The position numbers and the translations under genes were made by a program. Under the pieces are notes generated by a model. It did no database searches. It was not told the DNA's origin and saw only the letters and a program-made list of their open reading frames with translations. From assembly GCA_036525535.1 (NCBI GenBank), contig DATDAH010000288.1, positions 1 to 35,414 on the forward strand: a DNA stretch of 35,414 nucleotides. Direction: 5' to 3'. How positions within the stretch are numbered: the first letter of the stretch is position 1; every line of letters begins with the position of its first letter. Shown piece by piece: positions 15,950 through 23,976 of this stretch. The DNA comes from DATDAH01 sp036525535. GTDB taxonomy: Bacteria; Actinomycetota; Acidimicrobiia; Acidimicrobiales; DATDAH01.

Positions 15950-17004
15950 CCCTGCTGACCGTGCCCCGGGGCCCGACCGTGGCCCCCTTCGTCCTGGACC
16001 CGGGCCGCGAGGCCCACGAGCCTCCCGAGGCTCGGGGCCGGCGCCGGGACGACGTCTCCCTGATGGTGTCGGTGGGCGAGGCCGAGCCCGTCCACACCCG
16101 GTTCGACCGACTGGGAGACGCCCTCGACCGCGGCGACCTCGTGGTGGTCAACACGTCGGCCACCGTCGCCGCCGCCCTCGACGGCCAATCGGCCGGGGGC
16201 GACGCCGTCGCCGTCCACGTCTCCGGCGAACTGCCCGGTGGCCTGTGGCTGGTCGAAGTCCGCCGACCCGTCGGGGCCGCCACCGAGCCAATGGTCCTCA
16301 GCAGGCCGCAGGCGGTCGCGCTGGCCGATGGTGGCGCGGTCCACCTCCTCGCCCCCTTCGCCGACTCACGGCGGCTCTGGTTCGCCCGCTTCGAGCTGGC
16401 CGGCACCGTCGCCCGCCACCTCGAGGCCCACGGCCGGGCCATCCGCTACCGCTACGTCGGCCGGGACTGGCCCCTCGAGACCTACCAGTCGGTGTTCTCG
16501 ACCGAGCCCGGTAGCGCCGAGATGCCCAGCGCGGCCCGACCCTTCACGCCCGAGGTGGTCACCGACCTGGTCCGCCGGGGCGTGACCTTCGCACCCTTGC
16601 TGCTCCACACCGGGGTGTCGTCGCTGGAGGGCCACGAGACGCCCTACCCCGAGCAGTACCGGGTGCCGGCGGCCACCGCCCGCCTGGTGAACGCCACCCA
16701 CGCCGCCGGGGCGCGGGTCGTCGCCATCGGGACCACGGTCGTACGGGCCCTCGAGACGGTGACCGACCGGTCGGGCACCACCCACCCGGGTGAGGGCTGG
16801 ACCGAGGAGGTCATCACCCCCGAGCGGGGCGTGCGAGCCGTCGACGGCCTGCTGACCGGCTGGCACGAGCCCGAGGCCTCGCACCTCCTGATGCTGGAGG
16901 CCGTCGCCGGTCGCCGTCCCCTGGAGCTGGCGTACCAGGCGGCCTACGACAACGGGTACCTCTGGCACGAGTTCGGTGACAGCCACCTGCTCCTTCCGTC
17001 ATGA
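15946..17004 (+). CDS. QueA-like S-adenosylmethionine:tRNA ribosyltransferase-isomerase family protein
   Basis: A 352-residue member of the QueA family, which in queuosine synthesis transfers and isomerises the ribosyl group of SAM onto preQ1 in tRNA. Recognisable blocks are GDLVVVNTSATVAAAL, IRYRYVGRDWPLETYQSVFST, VTFAPLLLHTGVSSLE, TARLVNATHAAGARVVAIGTTVVRALE and the C-terminal HLLMLEAVAGRRPLELAYQAAYDNGYLWHEFGD. The N-terminal PxxLIAQxP block of true QueA is absent, replaced by a divergent RRRDDVSLMV segment. No other queuosine gene is nearby, so the substrate may differ. It overlaps both neighbours by ATGA. Confidence 0.8.
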   Translation: MTLLTVPRGPTVAPFVLDPGREAHEPPEARGRRRDDVSLMVSVGEAEPVHTRFDRLGDALDRGDLVVVNTSATVAAALDGQSAGGDAVAVHVSGELPGGLWLVEVRRPVGAATEPMVLSRPQAVALADGGAVHLLAPFADSRRLWFARFELAGTVARHLEAHGRAIRYRYVGRDWPLETYQSVFSTEPGSAEMPSAARPFTPEVVTDLVRRGVTFAPLLLHTGVSSLEGHETPYPEQYRVPAATARLVNATHAAGARVVAIGTTVVRALETVTDRSGTTHPGEGWTEEVITPERGVRAVDGLLTGWHEPEASHLLMLEAVAGRRPLELAYQAAYDNGYLWHEFGDSHLLLPS

Positions 17005-17663
17005 TCCAGCCCATGCCCGCCCGCACCGCACCGTCGCTGCCCGAGGGTCGGCGCAACGTCCTCTACGCCGTCCGGCGCCGGGGCGAGGCCTCGGCCGAGC
17101 AGGTGGCCGAGTCCCTGGCCATGACGGTCAGCGGCGCCCGCCAGCACCTGAGCGCCCTGGTCGACGCCGGCCTGGCCGAGGCCACCGAGACCGAAGCCAA
17201 CGGGCGACCGGGCCGGCGCACCCTCGTCTACAGCGTGACCCCGAGGGGTGACGCCCTCTTCCCCAAGGCGTACGGCGAGCTGACCAACGAGCTGCTGGGC
17301 TTCCTCGACGACGAGGAGCCCGAGACCGTCAACCGCCTGTTCGCCCGCCGCCGGGACGCCCGCACGGCCAACGCCCAGCGTCGCCTCGCCCCTCTCGGGA
17401 CCTTGGCCGACCGGGTGGCCGAGCTGACCCGCATCCTGGACGAGGACGGGTACCTGGCCTCGTGGGAGGCCAACGCCGACGGCAGCTTCCTGATCGTCGA
17501 GCACAACTGCGCCATCTGGGCCGTGGCCAGTCGCTACGGCCAGGCCTGCAGCAGCGAGATCGAGTTCATCCAGACCGTGCTCGACGACGCCCGCGTCGAG
17601 CGCATCCAGCACATGGTCGAGGGCGCCCGCCGCTGCGCCTACCTCGTCACGCCTCTGGGCTGA
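17001..17663 (+). CDS. SufR-like winged-helix regulator with C-terminal cysteines
   Basis: A 220-residue regulator. Residues about 15-85 form a winged helix (AEQVAESLAMTVSGARQHLSALVDAGL, wing RPGRRTLVYSVT). Residues about 95-215 form the effector domain found in SufR-type Fe-S regulators, with Cys170, Cys183 and Cys212 (HNCAIWAVA, GQACSSE, RRCAY). The C-x12-C spacing fits an Fe-S ligand set. Where some SufR proteins have a further cysteine between the last two, this one has none. It is last in the SDR/QueA-like operon, coupled by ATGA, and may autoregulate it. No suf genes are adjacent. Confidence 0.8.
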   Translation: MIQPMPARTAPSLPEGRRNVLYAVRRRGEASAEQVAESLAMTVSGARQHLSALVDAGLAEATETEANGRPGRRTLVYSVTPRGDALFPKAYGELTNELLGFLDDEEPETVNRLFARRRDARTANAQRRLAPLGTLADRVAELTRILDEDGYLASWEANADGSFLIVEHNCAIWAVASRYGQACSSEIEFIQTVLDDARVERIQHMVEGARRCAYLVTPLG

Positions 17664-17671
17664 TCGCGACG

Positions 17672-18973
17672 TCAGGCGGCGCCGGCCTCACAGACGTTGA
17701 CCGGGTGGGTCGCCCACTCCGAGGAGGGAAGCCGCCAGTAGCTGCCGTCCGCGCAGTCGAGGGCGGGATTGACCTCGGCGAACACGCCGGCGTCGACGTT
17801 GTCGTAGCCGGGCACCGACCAGACATGCACCATGTACTGGGTCGAGTCGAGCATGAACCCGCCGACCTCGCTGCACTGGGCGTCGGTGACCGGGAGGTCG
17901 GCGCCGAACGGGGACTCGATCTCGCCGTTGACGTACTTGATGCAGATCTGCTCGTGGTAGTGCCAGACGTCGTTTTCGCTGGCGAAGCCCACGGGCGCGG
18001 TGCTGGTGGTGGCGTAGTACATGAAGCCGGCCACCGGGGAGTCGGGCTCGCTGCCGTCGTAGATGATCGAGAGGGGGTGACGGAGGTCCTCGTCGTCGAC
18101 CACCCCGTCGAAGTTCAGGGCCGGGCCGCTCTGGGTCACGTAGTGGGTGCCCAGCCCCGGCGAGTAGGGACCGGCCCGGCGGTAGCCGGCGGCTTCGGCG
18201 TCGGCCACGGTCGGGTATTGGGCTGCGACCTCGCGGGTGATGGCCAACTGGCGCTTGAGCTCCAACTGGGTGGCCGGTGACATGGGCTGCCGAACGATCG
18301 CGTGGTGGTGGCCGTTGGTCAGCAGGGACAGGCCCCGGTCGCTGACGACGGCGGCCGCCGCGGCGGGCGCCGCCGCCCCGCCGTGGGCGTGGCCGTCGGC
18401 CGAGATGGCGCGTCCCCCGCCGGCGGCGGCGGCGGCTCCCGCGCCGTCGGTGCCGTGGGCGTGGTTGCGGGCCTCCGGGGAGGCCAGGACGGCGCTGGCG
18501 AGGACGACGATGGCGAGGGGCACGGCGACGCTCAGGCCGGGGGGCAGGGTGACCTCGGCCAGGCGGGGGCGGAAGAGCAGGGCGATGGCCATCAGGATCA
18601 GGCCTGCTTCGAGGGCCACGCAGGTGAGGTCGACGACCGAGACCTCCTCCGCGATGCCCGAGTGTGGCCCGACGGGCAGGCCCACCGTACGGCTCACGGC
18701 CCAGACGGCGATGAAGCCCAGGTTGCTCAGGATCGTGAACCCGAGGATGGCCCGGGACGGCTGGGTCCACAGGTAGAACGCCACCAGCAGCTGGAGCCAG
18801 CCGGCCACGGCGAAGGCCACGCCCTCCACGGAGAACTCGTCCATGTGGGACGGAACCATCACGAAGTGGATGACGGCGGCGGCGGCGGCCAGGGACGCCA
18901 TGGCCATGAGCACGGGCGGGGGCGAGGTCACCCGTTCGAAGGTGTGCGACTGCGGTGCGACCGTGGTGGCCAT
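17672..18973 (-). CDS. Membrane protein with five helices, His-rich linker and extracytoplasmic domain
   Basis: A 433-residue protein I cannot assign to a named function. Helices are predicted at about residues 20-40, 50-69, 75-95, 112-133 and 145-165. Then comes an Ala/Gly-rich linker with His clusters HAHG (171), HAHGG (195) and GHHHA (221). A domain of about 200 residues follows with GTHYVTQSGPALNFDG, DVWHYHEQICIKY and Cys344, 367, 407 and 428. Helix count places that domain outside the cell. The His clusters and the WHYHE motif suggest metal binding, but this is inference. ATG 18973 has CGGGGGA about 9 bases upstream. It converges on the SufR-like gene with an 8-base gap. Confidence 0.7.
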   Translation of the reverse strand: MATTVAPQSHTFERVTSPPPVLMAMASLAAAAAVIHFVMVPSHMDEFSVEGVAFAVAGWLQLLVAFYLWTQPSRAILGFTILSNLGFIAVWAVSRTVGLPVGPHSGIAEEVSVVDLTCVALEAGLILMAIALLFRPRLAEVTLPPGLSVAVPLAIVVLASAVLASPEARNHAHGTDGAGAAAAAGGGRAISADGHAHGGAAAPAAAAAVVSDRGLSLLTNGHHHAIVRQPMSPATQLELKRQLAITREVAAQYPTVADAEAAGYRRAGPYSPGLGTHYVTQSGPALNFDGVVDDEDLRHPLSIIYDGSEPDSPVAGFMYYATTSTAPVGFASENDVWHYHEQICIKYVNGEIESPFGADLPVTDAQCSEVGGFMLDSTQYMVHVWSVPGYDNVDAGVFAEVNPALDCADGSYWRLPSSEWATHPVNVCEAGAA

Positions 18974-19063
18974 GATCCAATCCCCCGATGCGTCGGCTGA
19001 CCACCCCCCGGCGGTCCACGGACAAGCGTAGACCCGCGGGTCGAACTCGATTCGGAGACCCCC

Positions 19064-20428
19064 TCAGACGCTGACGGCCACCCCCGCCACGAACGAGGCC
19101 GTGACCTCGACGGCGGCGAGGTCGGCCATCGCATCGGCCCGCGGCCGGTCGAGGACGCACAGGTCGGCGGCGGCGCCGGGATCGAGCCGCCGGGGTGGGC
19201 CGCCGGGATCGTGGGCGGCCCCCAGGAAGAGGCCCAGGGCCCGGTCCGGGGCCAGGCGCTCGTCGTCGCCCATGGTCGCCCCCGACGGGGTGCGTCGGTC
19301 GACGGCCGCGGCCATGGCCCGCCACGGGTCGGCTGGGCCGTAGGGGGCGTCGGTCCCGGCTCCGACGCGGACCCCGCTGTCGAGCAGGGTGGCGCAGCGC
19401 CACAGGTCGGGCTGTTCGCCCTCGTCGACCTCCGCCCGGTACCGGTCCCCCCGCTCGGCGACGAAACCGGGCTGGGTGACGACGGTGACGCCGAAGGCAG
19501 CCAACGCCGGCAGGGCGGTGGCCGGGATGACGGCGCCGTGCTCCACCCGATCCGCGGGCCAGGCCCCCACCTCGGCCCAGGCGGCCAGGAGGAGGGCCAA
19601 CGCGTCGGCCGTCACGCAGTGGACGGCGACCGGTCGGCCGGCGGCGTGGGCCGCGGTGATCGAATGCACGAGGTCGCCCAGCTCCGGGAGGTGGTGGTCA
19701 CCGATGATCACCTTCGCCGGACCGACAGGCAGGGCGTCCGACAGGTCGAGGAACGGGTGACCCGTGAGCACGACGTGCTGCGGCAGCCGACCATCCGCCA
19801 CGGCCTCGGCCAGGAGGGTCGGGCCACCCGGGTCGGTGAACGGCGTGGCGTCGGTGACCCCGGTGACGCCCCGAGCCGCGAGGCCGTGCCCGACGGCGGC
19901 CAGATCGAGGGCCGGGGCGGGCCACACCGCGGCCAACGCCGCGTCCTCACGGAGGATCCAGCCCGACGTGGCCGCATCGGCGCCGACCTCGATGCCTGCC
20001 GCGGCGACCGCGGCCAGAGCGGCCGAGTTGAGGATCCAAAGGGCCCCCGAAGCGTCCTGGACCCGCACCGGAACCGGGCCGGCCCAGTCGTCGAGCCGGG
20101 CTCGGTCGACGTCCCCGCCCGCGGCGTGATGGCCCACAGCCCGGAGCCACCCGCCCGGCGCGACATCGGCCGCGGCCCGGCGCACGGCTCCTTCGATCCC
20201 ACCCGCGGGGTCGGTCAGGTCCAGCGATCCCGCGGCCGCGGCCATGGCCAGGAGGTGGAGGTGGTGGTCGTGGAGACCGGGCAGCACCGCTCCACCGTCG
20301 ACCTCCCAGGTGTCGGGCGATCCGCTCGGACGCAGGTCGGCGCCGACGGCGACGATCCGGCCGTCGTCGACCATCACGTCGGCCCGTCGCCCGTCGACCT
20401 CACCGCCCCGGATGAGGAGCGCGCTCAC
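19064..20428 (-). CDS. Amidohydrolase family protein (YtcJ/Amidohydro_3 type)
   Basis: A 454-residue metal-dependent hydrolase. It begins with the small beta-sandwich (LLIRGGEVDGRRADVMVDDGRIVAVG), then the metal motif HDHHLH (His56 and His58). The KVIIGDHH segment supplies the likely bridging Lys. It continues with PVAVHCVTADA, RVEHG and the catalytic Asp in GAGTDAPYGP. It closes with GAAADLCVLD and the sandwich return. YtcJ-like enzymes hydrolyse amide or ester-like bonds of small molecules; the substrate here is unknown. GTG 20428 overlaps the stop of the CoA-transferase gene (GTGA), so the two are translated together. Confidence 0.85.
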   Translation of the reverse strand: MSALLIRGGEVDGRRADVMVDDGRIVAVGADLRPSGSPDTWEVDGGAVLPGLHDHHLHLLAMAAAAGSLDLTDPAGGIEGAVRRAAADVAPGGWLRAVGHHAAGGDVDRARLDDWAGPVPVRVQDASGALWILNSAALAAVAAAGIEVGADAATSGWILREDAALAAVWPAPALDLAAVGHGLAARGVTGVTDATPFTDPGGPTLLAEAVADGRLPQHVVLTGHPFLDLSDALPVGPAKVIIGDHHLPELGDLVHSITAAHAAGRPVAVHCVTADALALLLAAWAEVGAWPADRVEHGAVIPATALPALAAFGVTVVTQPGFVAERGDRYRAEVDEGEQPDLWRCATLLDSGVRVGAGTDAPYGPADPWRAMAAAVDRRTPSGATMGDDERLAPDRALGLFLGAAHDPGGPPRRLDPGAAADLCVLDRPRADAMADLAAVEVTASFVAGVAVSV

Positions 20429-21597
20429 GGGAGCTCGGCCAGGACGGCTGCGGTGTCGGCGCCGAGCGGTCGGGCCGGGCCGGGGACGGGGCGGGCCCGG
20501 GGCGGGGCCACCGGGCCGGTGACGGGCCGGCTGGTCCGTTGCGGATCGGCCACCGAGGCCGCGACCTTCGCCAGCGCCGCGTCGAGCAGCCAGCTTCCCC
20601 CTTCGGCCAGGGCCGTCGTCACCGCGCTGGCCGCGGCGATGCCAGTGAGGGGATCAGCCACCGCGTCGGCCAGGAAGCAGGGGCCGGCGTCATCGCGCCC
20701 GACCAGTCCCCCCGCCGCCGCCCCATCGTCGCCAAAGGCGACCCGTACGCCTTCTGCGTCCGCCCGCCCGTGGCCGGTGATCGACACCCAGACCCGCGGG
20801 CCGGCAGCATCGGCGAGCAGGGCTTCCGCGTCGAGGCCCCACTGCCGCAACACCCGAGGGCGGGAGCCCTCGATCACCACGTCGGCCGCCTGCAGGAGTC
20901 TGCGCAGTCGGGCCACGCCCTCGGCCGACGGGAGGTCGAGGGCCACCGATGCCTTTCCGTGGTTGAGCAGGTCGAAGAACCCCGAGTCGTCCGTTCGACC
21001 ACCGTCCGGCCGGGCGGTCGACTCCACCTTCACCACCCGGGCGCCACCGAGATCGAGGAGGTGGCTGCACAGTGGCCCGGCCCACAACGAGCTGAGATCC
21101 ACCACGAGGGGCGCCGTCACCAGCGGGGGCCCGGTCCGGATCCGGCGGCGGGCGACGGTGTCGATCCGGGGCCCGACCTCGCCGACCGCGGCCACGGCCA
21201 GCCCGAGGAGGGCGGCCCGCTCGACCAGCTCTTCCGCCGACCGGGTGCGCACCCCCTCAGTCACAGTGGTCCACGGGTCGGACGGCGCGGCGGTCAAGGC
21301 CAGCCAGGCGGGCACGGCGTCGATGTCCTCGGGCCGGGCCAGGTTGACGGCGAGCCACCCGTCGGCCGTCGGCAGCAACCGGGCCGACCCGCCGCAACTG
21401 GTCGAGCCCGCGCGGGTCAGGCCGGCCAACGCGGCCCGCTCGCCGAGCAAGGCCAACGGGTCGGCAACCGGCGCGTCGGCCACCAGGGCGATGACCGCGT
21501 CGACCGTCCTCTCGCCCGGGGCCAGGGCCGGACCGTCGGCTCGCCCGGTCAACCCGGCGAGCCCACTCGCCCCCCACGCCGTGGCCGCTCCCGTCAC
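20425..21597 (-). CDS. CaiB/BaiF-type (family III) CoA-transferase, permuted motif order
   Basis: A 390-residue CoA-transferase-like protein. The hallmark block that normally opens these proteins (VVDLSSLWAGPLCSHLLDLGG, then ARVVKVES) begins only near residue 190. Before it come blocks usually found later, WGASGLAGLTGRADGP near residue 7 and DGWLAVNLARPEDI near 85. After it come AADVVIEGSRPR, WVSITGHG and LADAVADPLTGIAAAS. The order therefore looks circularly permuted against formyl-CoA transferase. The start GTG 21597 is the only reasonable one before the homology, and TACCGT lies 7 bases upstream (leaderless). It is coupled to the amidohydrolase, perhaps in catabolism of an acyl or amide compound. 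Confidence 0.78.
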   Translation of the reverse strand: MTGAATAWGASGLAGLTGRADGPALAPGERTVDAVIALVADAPVADPLALLGERAALAGLTRAGSTSCGGSARLLPTADGWLAVNLARPEDIDAVPAWLALTAAPSDPWTTVTEGVRTRSAEELVERAALLGLAVAAVGEVGPRIDTVARRRIRTGPPLVTAPLVVDLSSLWAGPLCSHLLDLGGARVVKVESTARPDGGRTDDSGFFDLLNHGKASVALDLPSAEGVARLRRLLQAADVVIEGSRPRVLRQWGLDAEALLADAAGPRVWVSITGHGRADAEGVRVAFGDDGAAAGGLVGRDDAGPCFLADAVADPLTGIAAASAVTTALAEGGSWLLDAALAKVAASVADPQRTSRPVTGPVAPPRARPVPGPARPLGADTAAVLAELP

Positions 21598-21604
21598 CGT
21601 CCGG

Positions 21605-21610
21605 ACGGTA
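21605..21610 (-). promoter_or_regulatory. -10 box of a likely leaderless CoA-transferase transcript
   Basis: TACCGT on the minus strand, 7 bases before GTG 21597; no Shine-Dalgarno sequence precedes that start. No clear -35 box is seen. The divergent plus-strand gene may use TACGGT at 21661-21666. Confidence 0.4.
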
Positions 21611-21694
21611 GCGACGGCGTCCAGAGCAGGCCGACCTTCGCCGCTCTCGGCTGACGCGGATACGGTCGCAGGCTCAGCGAACCGAGGGGGAGAC

Positions 21695-22069
21695 GTGGCC
21701 GAGCCGATCGACGTGGTGCGGGAGTTCTGTGACGCCTGGGGGACCCCGGCGGCGATCGACGCGGCGTTGGCCCTGCTGTCCGACGACTGCACGTACCACA
21801 ACATCCCACTCGAGCCGGTCCACGGGATCGAACAGATCCGGGCCACCATCCAGGGTTTCTCGGCCGGGGTGGAGAAGGTCGAGTTCGAGACGCTGGCCAT
21901 CGCCGCCAACGGCTCGACCGTGCTCACCGAGCGCATCGACACCTTCTTCTTCCCCGGCAACTCGATAGCCCTACCCGTGATGGGGACCTTCGAGGTGAAC
22001 GCCGACGGCAAGATCAGCGCCTGGCGCGACTACTTCGACATGAACCAGTTCCTCTCCCAGATGGGTTGA
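21695..22069 (+). CDS. Limonene-1,2-epoxide hydrolase family protein
   Basis: A 124-residue NTF2-like protein. The residues of the limonene-epoxide-hydrolase active site can be placed: Tyr34 and Asn36 (CTYHNIPLEP), Arg80 and Asp82 (TERID), and Asp112 (WRDYFD). The Asn-to-Arg gap of 44 and the Arg-x-Asp unit equal those of the Rhodococcus enzyme (Asn55, Arg99, Asp101). The epoxide-opening chemistry is therefore plausible, though many NTF2-like relatives have other substrates. A GAGGGGGAGA stretch precedes GTG 21695. The next gene starts on the last base of its stop codon. Confidence 0.82.
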   Translation: MAEPIDVVREFCDAWGTPAAIDAALALLSDDCTYHNIPLEPVHGIEQIRATIQGFSAGVEKVEFETLAIAANGSTVLTERIDTFFFPGNSIALPVMGTFEVNADGKISAWRDYFDMNQFLSQMG

Positions 22070-23136
22070 TGCGCCGCCTTTCCCTGCCCCTGCTGGCGCT
22101 CCTGCTCCTCGCCGCCTGCGGTGACGACGGCGGCGGGGGCGAGACGGCCGCGACCGCTCCGGCCCCCGCCGAATCGACCACGACGACCGCACCGGTCGAC
22201 CCGGCCGACGTCCCCGCCGCGCCTTCGGCCGGCTGCGGGTCCACCTCGGTCGCCGCCGGTGAGACCGAGGAAACCGTGGCTTCCGGGGGCGACGACCGGG
22301 CCTACGCCCAGCACGTCCCGCCCGCCCACGACGGCACCACCCCCGTCCCGCTCGTGGTCGACTACCACGGCTACACCGAGGGCGGACCGGTTCACGCCCT
22401 CCACAGCGCGCTCGGCCCCTACGGCGACGAGCAGGGGTTCGTCACGCTCACCCCCGACTCCGGCTACGAGGTCCCCACGTGGGAGCTCACCGCCGGTAGC
22501 CGAGACCTGGTGATGTTCGGAGACCTCCTCGACCAGGTCGAGGCCGACCTCTGCATCGACACCAACCGGATCTATGTCACCGGTCTCTCCTACGGCGGAT
22601 ACATGACGTCGGCCCTGGCCTGCGAATACAGCGAGCGCATCGCCGCGGCCGCACCCGTGGCCGGCACGGCCGATCCCGACGGCTGCGAGCTCGAGCGGCC
22701 CGTGCCCGTGGTCGCCTTCCACGGGACCGACGACACGTACATCGCGTTCGAGGGTGGCTATGGATCCTCGGTGGCCGGCCTGCCCCAACCCGACGGCAGC
22801 GGCACCCTGGGGGATGCGGTCGACCCCGAGGCGCCTGAGGAGGCCGAGGGGGCCGATCTCGTCAGCATCCCCGAGGCGGCCGCGGCCTGGGCCGTGCGCA
22901 ACGGCTGCGAGGCCGAGCCGACCGAGGAGACGGTGGCCGACGACGTCGACCAGCTCGTCTTCACCTGTCCGCCCGGCGCCGAGACGGCGCTGTACGTCGT
23001 CGACGGTGGCGGCCACACCTGGCCGGGCAGCGACTTCGACGACAGCATCGTCGACATCGTCGGCTACGTCACCCACTCGATCTCGGCCAACGAGGTCATG
23101 TGGGCCTTCTTCCAGGACCATCCCCTGCCCGCCTGA
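22069..23136 (+). CDS. PHB-depolymerase/feruloyl-esterase-like lipoprotein
   Basis: A 355-residue exported esterase with lipobox LLAAC (Cys17) and a Thr/Ala/Pro linker to about residue 55. The alpha/beta-hydrolase domain has the nucleophile elbow GLSYGGYM, the acid in AFHGTDDTYI and the catalytic His in GGGHTWPG, an order typical of the LpqC/PhaZ-like CE1 group. These act on short polyesters or feruloyl esters. The ATG at 22069 shares its first base with the TGA of the epoxide-hydrolase-like gene, so the two form a tight pair. A palindromic element lies 14 bases after the stop. Confidence 0.85.
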   Translation: MRRLSLPLLALLLLAACGDDGGGGETAATAPAPAESTTTTAPVDPADVPAAPSAGCGSTSVAAGETEETVASGGDDRAYAQHVPPAHDGTTPVPLVVDYHGYTEGGPVHALHSALGPYGDEQGFVTLTPDSGYEVPTWELTAGSRDLVMFGDLLDQVEADLCIDTNRIYVTGLSYGGYMTSALACEYSERIAAAAPVAGTADPDGCELERPVPVVAFHGTDDTYIAFEGGYGSSVAGLPQPDGSGTLGDAVDPEAPEEAEGADLVSIPEAAAAWAVRNGCEAEPTEETVADDVDQLVFTCPPGAETALYVVDGGGHTWPGSDFDDSIVDIVGYVTHSISANEVMWAFFQDHPLPA

Positions 23137-23150
23137 CCCACGGGCAGGCC

Positions 23151-23198
23151 TTCTGGCGCCTGATTCGGGGGCTATAGCGCCGCAATCAGGCGCCAGAA
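23151..23198. repeat. Palindromic element, copy C, between convergent genes
   Basis: Arms TTCTGGCGCCTGATT (23151-23165) and AATCAGGCGCCAGAA (23184-23198) are perfect 15-base inverted repeats around an 18-base loop. They share TTCTGG..CCTG with the copies at 11229 and 29134, with CG in place of AA. On the minus strand it also shares the outer CTCTCGTTCTGG with the plus strand of the 29134 copy. It lies between the converging esterase and SDR genes and could serve as a bidirectional transcript end, though it has no T-run. Confidence 0.75.
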
Positions 23199-23214
23199 CG
23201 AGAGCCGCTTTGAG

Positions 23215-23976
23215 CTAGGCGGCGCCGCCGGTGACGGGGACGACGGCGCCGGTCACGTAGCTGGAGGCCGCGGAGGCCAGCCAGAGGGTGGCGCCGATGA
23301 TCTCGTCGGGATCACCGACCCGGCCCGAGGGCAGGGAGGCCTCCGTGGCCGCGAACATCTCGTCGCTCCAGTAGGCGGTCACGTCAGTGCGGAAGGCGCC
23401 CGGCATGATGCAGTTGACCCGCACGGTCGGGCCGAAGGCATGGGCGAAGCCCATGGTCATGGCGTGCAGGCCGGCCTTGGCCGAGGCGTAGGGGATGATC
23501 CCGCCGTAGGGCCGGACGGCCCCGGTGCTGCTGACGTTGATGATCGACCCGCCGTCACCGTCCGCCATCCGGCTGCCGACCAGCGCGCTGAGCCGGAAGG
23601 GGCCCTTCAGGTTCACTCCGATGACCTTCTCCCAGTTGTCTTCGGTGATGTCGGTGACCTTGTCGTAGAGGGGCGACATCCCGGCGTTGTTGACCAGCAC
23701 GTCGACCCGGCCGAAGGCCTCGTAGGCGGCCTCGGCCAGGGCGTCGACCTCGTCCCACTTGGCCACGTGGCAGGCGTGGGCCACGGCCCGCCGGCCGGTC
23801 TCCTCGGTGACGAGGGCCGCCACCTCCTCACAGGCCTCCTGCTTCCGGCTGGACACCAGCACGTCGGCCCCCGCCTCGGCCAAGCCCAGGACCATGGACC
23901 GACCCAGGCCCCGACTGCCCCCGGTGACGACGGCGACCTTGCCCGTCAGGTCGAACAACTCCGCCGTCGACGTCAT
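23215..23976 (-). CDS. SDR family oxidoreductase
   Basis: A classical short-chain dehydrogenase of 253 residues. It has TGGSRGLG at about 18-25, VLVNNAG, the catalytic Ser in NVSSTG and YASAK. It closes with IMPGAFRT, a YVTG block and PVTGG. GAGGAGA seven bases before ATG 23976 fixes the start, which also overlaps the stop of the upstream hydrolase remnant (ATGA). The family member may reduce a 3-oxoacyl or hydroxy compound; the substrate is unknown. Confidence 0.9.
   Translation of the reverse strand: MTSTAELFDLTGKVAVVTGGSRGLGRSMVLGLAEAGADVLVSSRKQEACEEVAALVTEETGRRAVAHACHVAKWDEVDALAEAAYEAFGRVDVLVNNAGMSPLYDKVTDITEDNWEKVIGVNLKGPFRLSALVGSRMADGDGGSIINVSSTGAVRPYGGIIPYASAKAGLHAMTMGFAHAFGPTVRVNCIMPGAFRTDVTAYWSDEMFAATEASLPSGRVGDPDEIIGATLWLASAASSYVTGAVVPVTGGAA

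Noticed and set aside
15946..17004. Queuosine biosynthesis locus
   Set aside because: Only the QueA-like gene is present; no tgt or preQ0 genes are nearby and the N-terminal block differs.
19211..22069. A very long open frame on the plus strand, antisense to the amidohydrolase and CoA-transferase genes
   Set aside because: It is an artefact of high GC content. Its protein is low-complexity Arg/Gly/Pro sequence until the real epoxide-hydrolase-like gene begins at 21695.
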